Assembly: GCA_001464455.1 (NCBI GenBank)
Contig: LNEI01000013.1
Span: 62,001-126,000 of the forward strand
Direction: 5' to 3'
Length of the DNA: 64,000 nt
Source of the DNA: Acidobacteria bacterium Ga0077534
GTDB taxonomy: Bacteria > Acidobacteriota > Blastocatellia > Pyrinomonadales > Pyrinomonadaceae
The notes beneath the pieces were generated by a model that did no database searches, had not been told where the DNA came from, and saw only the letters and a list, made by a program, of their open reading frames with translations. A program made the translations under genes and the position numbers. Positions 24,801 through 32,552 of the stretch are shown piece by piece; the first letter of the stretch is position 1, and each line of letters opens with the position of its first letter.

Positions 24801-25155
24801 ACTGATCGGCGACCCTGATATTAGCAATCCGACGGCAGACCAATGGTTCAATATCGCGGCGTTCGCGAGAAATCCTATCGTCACAGGCGTCGCGACTGAA
24901 GGCAACTCCCCACGCAACTTCCTCGACGGACCGGGCTTCCGAGCAGTTGATCTCGGCCTCTCGAGGGATTTCCGTTTCGGTGAACGGATCAAAGTACGAC
25001 TCCGTGCTGAAGGAACCAATATCTTTAACACGGTAAACTTAGACCAGCCAAATTCTGCGGCCCCCGCAAATCCTGCTTCCCCCGGCAACTTCGGCCGCAT
25101 TACAAGTGCCAAGGACATGCGTCGGCTTCAGTTTGGTGCTCGGTTAACGTTTTAA
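21820..25155 (+). CDS. TonB-dependent receptor, Oar-like, of the uronate locus
   Basis: An 1111-residue outer-membrane receptor. It has an N-terminal secretion signal (LTASLLAMVLTISVTAPAQ), a carboxypeptidase-regulatory-like domain (about 40-125; ADPSGAPVPAASVTARNVDT), a plug (about 135-270; LPLVERNLYALLDLTPGVQ, YYLDGGTN, AEYGRFAAGIINVLTKSG) and a long beta-barrel ending LQFGARLTF. GAGAAG precedes the ATG. It would import oligosaccharides released outside the cell. Its place between the ROK regulator and the secreted toroid protein argues for a polyuronate-derived substrate. No SusD-like protein is encoded beside it, as is usual for this receptor group. Confidence 0.92.
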   Translation: MKRLTSRLQSIVLSRSILTASLLAMVLTISVTAPAQITTATMVGNIADPSGAPVPAASVTARNVDTGLTRTVVTGQDGSYRIDFLPVGKYSVEVAASSGFKKAFRGDIVLQVNDTAKIDVALEVGSVTESVTITSDTNAVNTTSAELGRTIQTQEIENLPLVERNLYALLDLTPGVQSNSSGVATASANTSNLSLGFPEQRTLINGGTDGGTGSVNYYLDGGTNMTNLRNTGNSAPNPDAIQEFRVQTNAYNAEYGRFAAGIINVLTKSGTNKFRGSIYEFIRDDVFNANEWGSLLERPPYKRNQFGGTIGGPIKTDRTFFFGSYSGLRQQTNRFLSGAIVPTALERAGDFRSSASQPRDPATGTTLANATPFSCNGVVGVICANRIDPVAARIIADYIPTANLPGNRWQGNVPIPFDTDEFLVKLDHQINEPHRLTISYFTTAGETTVFPGSGNLPWATQNFKWRQHNFNVSDVWVIGPDKVNQIWATYGRNFGGRLNVPDTSLRDLGSSFFPQGAPSLPQINVTGYFSLTNAIGGPVAGTNLYSLRDVLSWNVGRHSLKVGGEVSLNKDIQETLLNNYGVFTFNNTSTGNGFADFLIGIPSAVSQDSPVTAYTNTWYTALFVQDDYRVSPGLTLNLGLRWDVQTPPTDPYNRVANYIPGKQSIVNPIAPVGLQFFGDEGVERGGIPVSYSHFSPRFGFAWDPFGDGKTSLRAAVGLFYGSISGNEWNTQTNTQPFSTRLTFSNTNRRANATTLQPLGASLSNPYNAFVGGPPFPYNGTFVTGGGAFAVATDFSWPRTVQMNFSLQRQITKDLTLGAAYVGTQSSGLPFGRDVNYPVVNATATAAGANILSRRPNPALGAVLILDSDQEASYHGLQLTGAMRFSEKLSLNGYYTFSKTLSSVQLHNNTTQGLAQNYSKLFLDKGRADTDQRHVFSMSMNFQPDFYKGENKILRGIINGWSLSPIIKLRSGRPFTVTNGNVDANLDGVATDRAQLIGDPDISNPTADQWFNIAAFARNPIVTGVATEGNSPRNFLDGPGFRAVDLGLSRDFRFGERIKVRLRAEGTNIFNTVNLDQPNSAAPANPASPGNFGRITSAKDMRRLQFGARLTF

Positions 25156-25169
25156 TGTCAGTTAATGGT

Positions 25170-25222
25170 CTAGAGTTCGTTCGGAAATGTCTTATCTCCT
25201 AAACGAACTCTAGTCCATTTTT
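25170..25222 (+). terminator. Terminator after the TonB receptor
   Basis: CTAGAGTTCGTT (25170-25181) and AACGAACTCTAG (25202-25213) form a perfect 12-bp stem, followed by TCCATTTTT. It ends only ten bases before the next gene start, so it may attenuate rather than separate. Confidence 0.8.
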
Positions 25223-25231
25223 GTGCTCCAA

Positions 25232-27109
25232 ATGACCAGATCTAACAAAATATCCCGGTTCGTAGTGATGGCTGTTTTGGCGGCTTTACTCGGTATTGCG
25301 ACGCCGACTGGTCTAGCCCAGTCGAACGAAGTATCGACGAAAACTTTTGCGAGCGAAGGCCGGGACTTTCTTGCCAAGGAAGTAGCCGCTCATTTTGGCA
25401 ACATCAAAACGCTCCAGCCGCCGCCTGATCGGGTCTTCTCGGCATTGACGGTCGGGGATTTTTCATGGGGTAGTTTCGCTCGGGCTCTCGCAGCACAGGC
25501 TGATGTCGGTGGAACTCGCAACCTCGCCGGCAAAGACACGGCCCGAGCTATCGCCGAGATCGGGCTGATCGAATCGCGTCAGGGCGGCAAAGCGTTTTCT
25601 CAGCTCTACTCGACACTCGCACTGCGGCACTACGGTACAGACCTTTCTCGAAACGCCGTATGGCAGAGCATGTCCGACGCGGAGCGGAAAGAATGGCAGT
25701 CGCTACTCGACCCGAGTCGATTCTATGACCCGAAAACTCGGCGAGTGATCAACCTGCCCGAAAACTACCTCGGTGTTGCGGCACGCGTCGCGGCGATGAG
25801 CTATCAAATGGGCGTGCTTAAGGATAAGGCGTTCCTCGATTCCGTTGTCGAAAGTGCCGCGAAGCAGTTCACCGACGGAGCGATCTACGCCGACGACAAT
25901 CCGCCGACGGGCCGATATGATCGCTATTCTCACGAATACGCGAGATTTTGCTGGGACGCGGCTGAGATCGCGGGCAGGACGGACATTCTCGATAAGCTCA
26001 AACCTTCGCTGCGAACTCAATACAAACTCTGGTGGGACATCGTCTCTCCAGAAGGCTACGGCTACAACTGGGGCCGCAGTCAGGGGCTGGTCAGCTATCT
26101 CGACACGCTCGAATTTGTCGCCTTTGCCGCGAAGCATCCCGAGTTTCGCCCTGCTCCGATCGCTGAGCTTGCAGCTCTCTATAATCAGGCGTGGCGATGG
26201 ATAAGGGCGGATTACGATGACAACACGCACATGTTTCGCGTCTTCGCGTATGGTCGTGGAAATTATTCGTACATAAACCCAAATCGCGAGTGGCAGCAAA
26301 CGGGAACATCATTTGGGAAGATGATCATGGCTCACGCCGAACTGGTCGCCGTTCTAGAAAAGGAAAACATCACAAGCTTCCCTGCCAAACCGACACTGCC
26401 AAACGCGGCTCGCTTCGAGTTCTACACAAAGGCTAATGGTAAGCAGGAAGGTGTCTGGGTATTTCGCGGGGGGAAATTAAGATTTACTCTGCCTATCACC
26501 GTCGGTACGAAGCCGGCGATCGCAGATTATCTTCCCGCCCCGCATGGGCTTGCAGGATTCTCAGCTCCGGTGGAGGAAGTCTACCCTTCGATGGTGCCGT
26601 TCATAACGCTCGCCGACGGTAAAACCTATGCGGCAGCCGACGGTGCCGACTTGATCGTACCCGCCCCAAATGGCCGCGGGGTAAGTTTCTCAACCCAGAA
26701 TTGGGCACAAATAGGCAGCAAGTCGGGTGACCGATTCGCCAATGGCCTGAAGAGCGAAGTTGACTACGTTGTCAAAAACGGAAGGGTCATTCGGCGAGAA
26801 ACGGTGACGGCCCTTAAAGATGTCGAGATTAAAAAGTGGCAGTTCGCGTTCCCGTCGACGGCAACGAGCGTTACGGAGAACAGAACGGCGACCACCCGAA
26901 CTTTCCATCTCAGCGGCCGCGATGGTTCTGTCGCGGTGACGTTCGAGATAAATGGGTCGGCTGAGATTCGCATTTTCGCAGCCGGTGACGGTAAACTCGG
27001 CAAAGGGGTTCTCGGGGCGATCCCGATCCATCTTGTTGCAGAAAAAGGCAGTTTCCGCCTTGCGGCGGGTGAAAAGCTCTCTTGGGAACTGACGATCGAA
27101 CCAAAATAA
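25232..27109 (+). CDS. Secreted alpha/alpha-toroid protein, probable polysaccharide lyase or hydrolase
   Basis: A 625-residue secreted protein. I use ATG 25232, which begins a signal peptide (FVVMAVLAALLGIATPTGLAQ); a GTG nine bases earlier is possible but sits against the terminator. Residues 30-390 are helical with toroid-like repeats and conserved-looking aromatic/acidic clusters (GRYDRYSHEYARFCWDAAE, GYGYNWGRSQGLVSY). Residues 400-625 are beta-rich, as in the C-terminal sandwich of heparinase II/III-like and other toroid lyases. I cannot assign a CAZy family. Location before KdgF and KduI implies it generates or trims unsaturated uronates, but the reaction is inferred from context only. 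Confidence 0.7.
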   Translation: MTRSNKISRFVVMAVLAALLGIATPTGLAQSNEVSTKTFASEGRDFLAKEVAAHFGNIKTLQPPPDRVFSALTVGDFSWGSFARALAAQADVGGTRNLAGKDTARAIAEIGLIESRQGGKAFSQLYSTLALRHYGTDLSRNAVWQSMSDAERKEWQSLLDPSRFYDPKTRRVINLPENYLGVAARVAAMSYQMGVLKDKAFLDSVVESAAKQFTDGAIYADDNPPTGRYDRYSHEYARFCWDAAEIAGRTDILDKLKPSLRTQYKLWWDIVSPEGYGYNWGRSQGLVSYLDTLEFVAFAAKHPEFRPAPIAELAALYNQAWRWIRADYDDNTHMFRVFAYGRGNYSYINPNREWQQTGTSFGKMIMAHAELVAVLEKENITSFPAKPTLPNAARFEFYTKANGKQEGVWVFRGGKLRFTLPITVGTKPAIADYLPAPHGLAGFSAPVEEVYPSMVPFITLADGKTYAAADGADLIVPAPNGRGVSFSTQNWAQIGSKSGDRFANGLKSEVDYVVKNGRVIRRETVTALKDVEIKKWQFAFPSTATSVTENRTATTRTFHLSGRDGSVAVTFEINGSAEIRIFAAGDGKLGKGVLGAIPIHLVAEKGSFRLAAGEKLSWELTIEPK

Positions 27110-27134
27110 AGGCCACGTTATAAATACTAATTTT

Positions 27135-27488
27135 ATGATCGCAAACGAAGTTAAGCTATCGGCACTTGTAACTGATTGGGATAAAGTTCCCGTAACCGAA
27201 CCGTCACCCGGCATCAAACGCCAAATGATCGTTGGCGAAAACGTGATGATCTGCCGCTTTACGTTCGAACCGTTTCTCGAAACGCCGCAGCACACACATC
27301 CCCACGAACAGATGACGCTCGTCGCGAAAGGAAAAGTACGCTTCTTCATCGACGGGGTCGAAACGATCGTCTCAGCCGGCGATGTGCTCCATTTTCCGCC
27401 GCATAACCTGCATGGAGCGACGATGATGGACGAAGAGGTGGTGCTGATCGACATCTTCTCGCCGATCCGCGAAGACTTTTTAACCTAA
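27135..27488 (+). CDS. KdgF-like cupin
   Basis: A 117-residue single-domain cupin. Metal-binding motif HTHPHEQ (about residues 55-61) and the second cupin box SAGDVLHFPPHNLHG are intact. The ending VLIDIFSPIREDFL matches the C-terminus typical of KdgF, which speeds ring opening of 4,5-unsaturated uronates released by lyases and GH88/GH105 enzymes, giving the substrate of KduI. KduI follows 120 bases downstream, which supports the call. It is 25 bases after the toroid protein gene and probably co-transcribed with it. Assignment to KdgF rather than a generic cupin is moderately sure. Confidence 0.8.
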   Translation: MIANEVKLSALVTDWDKVPVTEPSPGIKRQMIVGENVMICRFTFEPFLETPQHTHPHEQMTLVAKGKVRFFIDGVETIVSAGDVLHFPPHNLHGATMMDEEVVLIDIFSPIREDFLT

Positions 27489-27504
27489 CCGTTTTGTTTA
27501 TAAT

Positions 27505-27566
27505 GCCCGCGTGTAAGCAAGGGCGTATTTGCCAGTTGGATATTTCGCCCTTGCTAACGCGCGGGC
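27505..27566. repeat. Dispersed REP-like palindrome, copy 2
   Basis: Left arm GCCCGCGTGTAAGCAAGGGC and right arm GCCCTTGCTAACGCGCGGGC (27547-27566) form a long stem with a 21-base loop. It lies between the KdgF-like gene and kduI. A TATAAT hexamer abuts it at 27499. Confidence 0.9.
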
Positions 27567-27608
27567 TTTCGCATTGCAGTCAGCGATCGATATCCGAATT
27601 TTCTTATT

Positions 27609-28457
27609 ATGTTTAACAAAACCTATTACGCAACCGATCCGAAGTCGATGGCCGGGTCGAGCAATCAAGACCTGATCGAACGGTATCTGATCGATGACCT
27701 GTTCGAAGACGGCCAGATCCGTCTGAATTATCTGCATTACGAGCGTTTCGTCATCGGCGGCGTTTCTCCGCTCGGGTCCCCGATCGCGCTGCCGCTTCAA
27801 ACCGAACCCGCATCTGCTAACGGCAAACCATTTCTCGAACGCCGCGAACTCGGTGTCATCAACGTCGGCGAATCACAGGGCTCGGTCACAGTTGACGGCG
27901 AGCGGTTCGAACTTGTTCCGAAAGACGGCCTTTACATTCCGATGGGGACCGAGAGCGTTTCGTTCGAATCCGCTGAACTCGATGATCCGACGCGATTCTA
28001 CTTAACATCTACGCCGGCACACGCTCGTTTTGAGGTCAAGCATATTTCCATCGAGAACGCCGTTCCGCTCGAACTCGGTTCGACCGAAACGGCGAACGAA
28101 CGTACTGTCTATCAGTACGTTGTACCCGCCACGTGCCAGTCCTCGCAGCTTTTGCTCGGGCTGACCGTGCTCAAACCCGGCAGCGTCTGGAACACCTGTC
28201 CGCCGCACCTGCATGATCGCCGGTCTGAGGTCTATTTCTATTTTGATCTTAAGGAAAAACAGCGCGTAATGCATTTCATGGGTCAGCCCGAGGACATGCG
28301 GCACATTGTGATCGACGACGATCAGGCCGTCGTCTCGCCGCCATGGTCGATCCACATGGGCGTCGGCACGGGAAACTACGCGTTCATCTGGGCGATGGGC
28401 GGTGAGAATCTCGACTACACCGACATGAACGTGCTAGATATCTGTCAGCTTCGATGA
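27609..28457 (+). CDS. kduI: 5-dehydro-4-deoxy-D-glucuronate isomerase
   Basis: A 282-residue bicupin isomerase converting 5-keto-4-deoxyuronate (DKI) into 2,5-diketo-3-deoxygluconate (DKII) in pectin and polyuronate breakdown. Length and motifs match KduI throughout: RYLIDDLF near 28-35, [11 protein letters not shown] near 79-89, zinc-binding [16 protein letters not shown] (about 198-213), the later [11 protein letters not shown] and the end [10 protein letters not shown]. Cytoplasmic. Its stop codon overlaps an ATG of the GH105 frame as ATGA. The KDG kinase and aldolase that would complete the pathway are not in this window. Confidence 0.96.
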   Translation: MFNKTYYATDPKSMAGSSNQDLIERYLIDDLFEDGQIRLNYLHYERFVIGGVSPLGSPIALPLQTEPASANGKPFLERRELGVINVGESQGSVTVDGERFELVPKDGLYIPMGTESVSFESAELDDPTRFYLTSTPAHARFEVKHISIENAVPLELGSTETANERTVYQYVVPATCQSSQLLLGLTVLKPGSVWNTCPPHLHDRRSEVYFYFDLKEKQRVMHFMGQPEDMRHIVIDDDQAVVSPPWSIHMGVGTGNYAFIWAMGGENLDYTDMNVLDICQLR

Positions 28458-28468
28458 AGGGCCAGTTT

Positions 28469-29587
28469 ATGAAACGAAGAATTTTTGTCGCTTACCTCGC
28501 CTGCATTCTTGCGGCTCTACCAGCTTTCGGCCAAACCTCCGATGTCTTTAAGCGCAAGAACATAGAGACAAGAATGATCTCGGTCGCGAAGTGGCAGCTT
28601 GCCAATCCGAAGCACAAGCTTTGGGATTGGACCAACGGGGCATTCTACGCCGGCGTTTTTGCGGCGTACGAGACGACAAAGTCACCCGAGATATGGGCCG
28701 CCCTGATGGAGATGGGCGAGAAGAACGAATGGAAGCCCGGGCCGCGTTTCGACCACGCTGACGATATCGTGATAAACCAGACCTATCTTGATATGTACCG
28801 CATCAAGAAAGATAAAAAGATGCTCCAGCCGACGATCGACGTCGTCGAACGCATCAAAAAAGAAACCGGAAATGAGGTCGCAAAACACGGCATAACCTGG
28901 TGGTGGTGCGACGCGATCTTCATGGCCCCGCCAACGCTCGCTAAGCTTGCTAAGATAACTGGCGACAAGTCATATCTCGACCTGAACGACCGCCTTTTCA
29001 AGGAAACTTACGACCGGCTCTACGACAAACAGGAGAAACTCTACGCCCGCGACGCGTCCTTCCTGATCAACGCTAAAGGCGAGGGAAAACGCGAGGCTAA
29101 CGGTCAGAAGATCTTCTGGAGCCGCGGCAATGGCTGGGTCGTTGGCGGCCTTTTGCGTCTGCTCAAAGACCTGCCGAAAGATCATCCGACACGCGGCTTT
29201 TACATGACGCAGTTCAAAAACATAATGGACCGCGTTCACGCTCTGCAGCAGCCGGACGGACTGTGGCGTTCGAGCCTGCTCGATCCGGGAGCATATCCCG
29301 GCGGTGAAGCAAGCGGAACCGGATTCTACACCTACGCGATGGCTTGGGGAATTAATAACAAGGTTCTCGACCGCACCAAGTTCTTGCCCTCAGTCAAAAA
29401 AGCGTGGATCGGTCTCAACGGCCTCGTTCATTCGAATGGCATGGTCGGCTGGACGCAACCGATCGGAGCCGATCCGCGTCGAAATTTCAACGCCGACAGC
29501 TGGGAAGTCTACGGGGCCGGAGCCTTTATGCTCGCGGGTTCAGAGGTTGTGAAGCTAAAGCTTTTGAGTGGCCGTGGAGCGGCCTAG
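28469..29587 (+). CDS. GH105/GH88 unsaturated uronyl hydrolase, secreted
   Basis: A 372-residue glycoside hydrolase of the GH88/GH105 toroid group, which removes the unsaturated uronate from the non-reducing end of lyase products such as rhamnogalacturonan oligosaccharides. Asp148 in WWWCDAIFMAPP occupies the catalytic position; SRGNGWVVGGLLRLL and the aromatic motif WDWTNGAFYAGVF are typical. ATG 28469 has AAGGG upstream and gives a signal peptide (MKRRIFVAYLACILAALPAF). An ATG at 28454 overlapping the kduI stop is an alternative start. It is likely periplasmic. The product would be processed by KdgF and KduI encoded just upstream. Confidence 0.92.
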   Translation: MKRRIFVAYLACILAALPAFGQTSDVFKRKNIETRMISVAKWQLANPKHKLWDWTNGAFYAGVFAAYETTKSPEIWAALMEMGEKNEWKPGPRFDHADDIVINQTYLDMYRIKKDKKMLQPTIDVVERIKKETGNEVAKHGITWWWCDAIFMAPPTLAKLAKITGDKSYLDLNDRLFKETYDRLYDKQEKLYARDASFLINAKGEGKREANGQKIFWSRGNGWVVGGLLRLLKDLPKDHPTRGFYMTQFKNIMDRVHALQQPDGLWRSSLLDPGAYPGGEASGTGFYTYAMAWGINNKVLDRTKFLPSVKKAWIGLNGLVHSNGMVGWTQPIGADPRRNFNADSWEVYGAGAFMLAGSEVVKLKLLSGRGAA

Positions 29588-29591
29588 AGAT

Positions 29592-29737
29592 CCTAGCCAG
29601 ACGTGAAACGTCTGGGAAAACGTGTTAGGAACCAACCGCACTGAAGGTGCGGCAGACGCCCGCAAACATTGAGCTTTCGCCCCTTCAGGGCGACATGCGG
29701 GGATGGCGGCTTATCCAGAGGTTTCACCTCTGGCTAG
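29592..29737. repeat. Non-coding element with self-palindromic terminal inverted repeats, copy A
   Basis: The ends CTAGCCAGACGTGAAACGTC... (29592-29614) and the inverted copy at 29715-29737 are each a hairpin and are also inverted repeats of one another. The two arms differ at a pair of positions that compensate within each hairpin (ACG/CGT against AGG/CCT). Further hairpins lie inside (CCGCAC/GTGCGG, CGCCC/GGGCG). There is no open frame. It fills most of the gap between GH105 and GH2. Confidence 0.85.
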
Positions 29738-29812
29738 TTTCTTGTGGCGGCTTCGCCGCCTAACCGAGACCGTCTCCAACTGGGATACCAGAGATATTCC
29801 TTGTCGAATTAC

Positions 29813-32386
29813 ATGATGATCCATCGAAATTGTATAACTCTAATTTCGATCATTCTGATCGCACTGTCGGCGACTGCTTTATCGCAAAGCTCACAAAATG
29901 TTCGCATCGTCAGATCGTTGAACACCGACTGGAAATTCCTGCCTGAAGACAAACCCGGTTCCGAATCCGCTGACATCCTCGATGACCAATGGCAGAACGT
30001 GAAAGTTCCGCACACGTGGAACGTCAAAGATGTCGATGACGACACGCCCGGATATCGACGCGGCGTTAGTTGGTACCGCCGTGATATCGAACTCGGTGCC
30101 GACCTCGCGAACAAGCGGCTTTATCTCTATTTCGAAGGCGTGAATCAGGTCGCCGATGTTTACGTAAATACGCACCACGTCGGCAAACATATCGGCGGGT
30201 ATTCGGCCTTTGTTTACGACATTACGCCGCACATTACGCTCACAAAGCCCAATTTTTTCGCCGTCCGCGTCGATAACAGCCTTAATAAGGACATCCCGCC
30301 GCTTTCCGGCGATTTCAACATGTACGGCGGCATCTATCGCGACGTGTGGCTGATCGCAGTTGATGAAACGCATTTCAAAATCGACGATCACGCCTCGCCC
30401 GGCGTTCAGATAACAACGCCCGAACTTAGCGAAACATCCGGCAAGGTGCGCATTCGCGGAACTGTCGTTAACAAGTCGCGTGGGCCAGGGAAAGTCACGG
30501 TCACGAGCACCATCAAAAACGCGGCGGGTGGCACTATAACCTCAGCTTCGACAAACATCGAGATCGCAAACGCTTCGGAAGCAACGTTTGACCACACCAC
30601 GCCAGCGATCATAAAGCCACGGCTCTGGTCGCTCGACGATCCTTATCTTTATTCAGTCGAAAATGTAGTTAAGCGTGACGGAAAGGTTATCGATAAGAAG
30701 ACGCAGCCGCTCGGTTTCCGATGGTTTCGTTTCGATGCGAAAACAGGCTTTTGTCTGAACGGAAAGCCCCTGAAGCTTCGCGGCACTAATCGCCATCAGG
30801 ACTTCAAGGGGATCGGCAATGCACTTTCAGATCGTCAGCATATCCGCGATCTTGAGCTGATAAAATCGACCGGCTACAATTTCCTCCGCCTTGCTCACTA
30901 CCCGCAAGACCCGGCCGTTCTAGAAGCCGCCGACCGCTTAGGATTGCTGCTCTGGGAAGAGACGCCTCTCGTCAATTACATCAACGATACGCCCGCGTTT
31001 GCCGAAAACTCGCGGGTGATGGTCCGCGAAATGGTCCGCCAGCATCGCAATCACCCTTCTGTTCTGCTTTGGGGTTACATGAACGAGATCTTCCTGCCGC
31101 CCGCTCCCCTTTCCGAAAGCACGATGCAGGCTACCGTCAAACTCGCTAAAGAACTCGACGCGATCATTCGCGACGAAGACCCGACCCGCTTCACCGCGAT
31201 CGCATTTCACGGAAATGAGGTTTACAACCGATACGGCCTCGGCGAAGTCGCTCAAGTGGTCGGCTGGAATCTTTACAAGGGCTGGTACGAGGGCGTTTTT
31301 GACGATTTCGGCAAGTTCATGGACGACCAGCACCGCCGCTATCCTGACCGCGTTCACATCATCAGCGAATATGGTGCGAATGGCGACCAGCGGCTGCATT
31401 CGTCAAACCCGCGGCGCTTTGATTCGACTACTGAGTGGCAGCGGATGTTTCACGAATCTCACTGGAAACAGATAAACGAACGGCCCTACATCGCCGGAAG
31501 TGCGATCTGGAACGAGTTCGATTTCGGCTCGGAATTTCGCGGCGAAACCATCCCGCACCTCAACCAAAAAGGCATGTGGACCTTCGACCGCAAACCCAAA
31601 GACGTTCACTATTTTTATCAGGCGAGTTTCTCAAATAAACCTGTCGCCCACATTGCCGTCAACGATCGCCCAATCTTTTCCGGTCAGCCTAAGACAGAAT
31701 TCCCGATCGATGTCTATTCAAATTTCGCCGAAGCCGAGCTGAGAGTAAACGGCGTTTCGCTCGGTAAAAAGGCCGTTACAGATCGCAAAGCGACGTGGAC
31801 GACCGCGTTTCGCAAAGGCAGGAATACACTTTCCGTGATCGGCCGCACCGGCAACCGTACGGCGACCGACACGGCTGTCATCGATTTCAAAGAGATATCC
31901 GCTGACTCTCCCGAGATAGCTATAAACGTCGGCTCGAACGCCTATTTCACCGACGCGTCGAACCGTGTCTGGCTGCCAGATCAGGCTTACAGATCGGGTT
32001 CGTGGGGATTCGTCGGTGAAAAGTCGAAGTTCATCTACTCGACGCCGCCCGACCGCAATATCCTCGGGACACTCGACGATCCGCTTTATCAAACGATGCA
32101 GGAAGGCCTCGCGGCTTACAAGATCGACGTTCCTGCGGGTCTGTACGAAGTCGAACTCCTATTTGCTGAGACAAAGCACTCGGACGCGGGTAAAAGGATA
32201 TTCGACGTCCTGGTGAACGGGGCCCTATTTATCAAAGGGCTAGATCTCGCCGCCGATGTCGGACGGAACAAGATGTATTCAAAACGCTCTCGGTTTCGCA
32301 CGAGTGGCGGTCTGAATATCGAATTCTCTCCGTCCGCGGGCGAGGCAGTGCTGAGCGGAATCAGGATCCAGCGAGTTTCTCGGTAG
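29813..32386 (+). CDS. Secreted GH2 beta-galactosidase/glucuronidase-like enzyme with malectin domain
   Basis: An 857-residue secreted glycoside hydrolase. I chose ATG 29813 (signal peptide ITLISIILIALSATALSQ); the longer frame runs into the upstream repeat element. Domains in order: GH2 sugar-binding sandwich (about 30-190; WQNVKVPHTWNVKD), Ig-like domain (about 195-300), TIM barrel (about 305-600) with acid/base Glu425 in WGYMNE and nucleophile Glu519 in IISEYGANGD, a DUF4982-like sandwich, then a C-terminal malectin domain (about 705-857) that binds carbohydrate. Exo-acting on beta-galactoside or beta-glucuronide chains is likely. In this locus it could remove side chains of a pectic polymer. 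Confidence 0.92.
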   Translation: MMIHRNCITLISIILIALSATALSQSSQNVRIVRSLNTDWKFLPEDKPGSESADILDDQWQNVKVPHTWNVKDVDDDTPGYRRGVSWYRRDIELGADLANKRLYLYFEGVNQVADVYVNTHHVGKHIGGYSAFVYDITPHITLTKPNFFAVRVDNSLNKDIPPLSGDFNMYGGIYRDVWLIAVDETHFKIDDHASPGVQITTPELSETSGKVRIRGTVVNKSRGPGKVTVTSTIKNAAGGTITSASTNIEIANASEATFDHTTPAIIKPRLWSLDDPYLYSVENVVKRDGKVIDKKTQPLGFRWFRFDAKTGFCLNGKPLKLRGTNRHQDFKGIGNALSDRQHIRDLELIKSTGYNFLRLAHYPQDPAVLEAADRLGLLLWEETPLVNYINDTPAFAENSRVMVREMVRQHRNHPSVLLWGYMNEIFLPPAPLSESTMQATVKLAKELDAIIRDEDPTRFTAIAFHGNEVYNRYGLGEVAQVVGWNLYKGWYEGVFDDFGKFMDDQHRRYPDRVHIISEYGANGDQRLHSSNPRRFDSTTEWQRMFHESHWKQINERPYIAGSAIWNEFDFGSEFRGETIPHLNQKGMWTFDRKPKDVHYFYQASFSNKPVAHIAVNDRPIFSGQPKTEFPIDVYSNFAEAELRVNGVSLGKKAVTDRKATWTTAFRKGRNTLSVIGRTGNRTATDTAVIDFKEISADSPEIAINVGSNAYFTDASNRVWLPDQAYRSGSWGFVGEKSKFIYSTPPDRNILGTLDDPLYQTMQEGLAAYKIDVPAGLYEVELLFAETKHSDAGKRIFDVLVNGALFIKGLDLAADVGRNKMYSKRSRFRTSGGLNIEFSPSAGEAVLSGIRIQRVSR

Positions 32387-32387
32387 T

Positions 32388-32423
32388 TTTGCGTTTTTCT
32401 TTGCGTACTTTGCGGTCTTTGCG
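32388..32423 (+). repeat. Short direct repeat of TTTGCG
   Basis: TTTGCG occurs at 32388, 32400, 32409 and 32418, giving a 9-base beat (TTTGCGTAC, TTTGCGGTC, TTTGCGTTA). It lies just after the GH2 stop, where no gene is present. Confidence 0.7.
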
Positions 32424-32552
32424 TTAAATCGAGAAGTCGCGGAGCCATGTGGATCATCGGCCAAGACCGGCTGAGTTCACATTTTGATCCGCGGATTGTG
32501 TTATTTTGTGTGATTATGTGTTATCGTTAACTTATCCAAACATAGCTTTATT

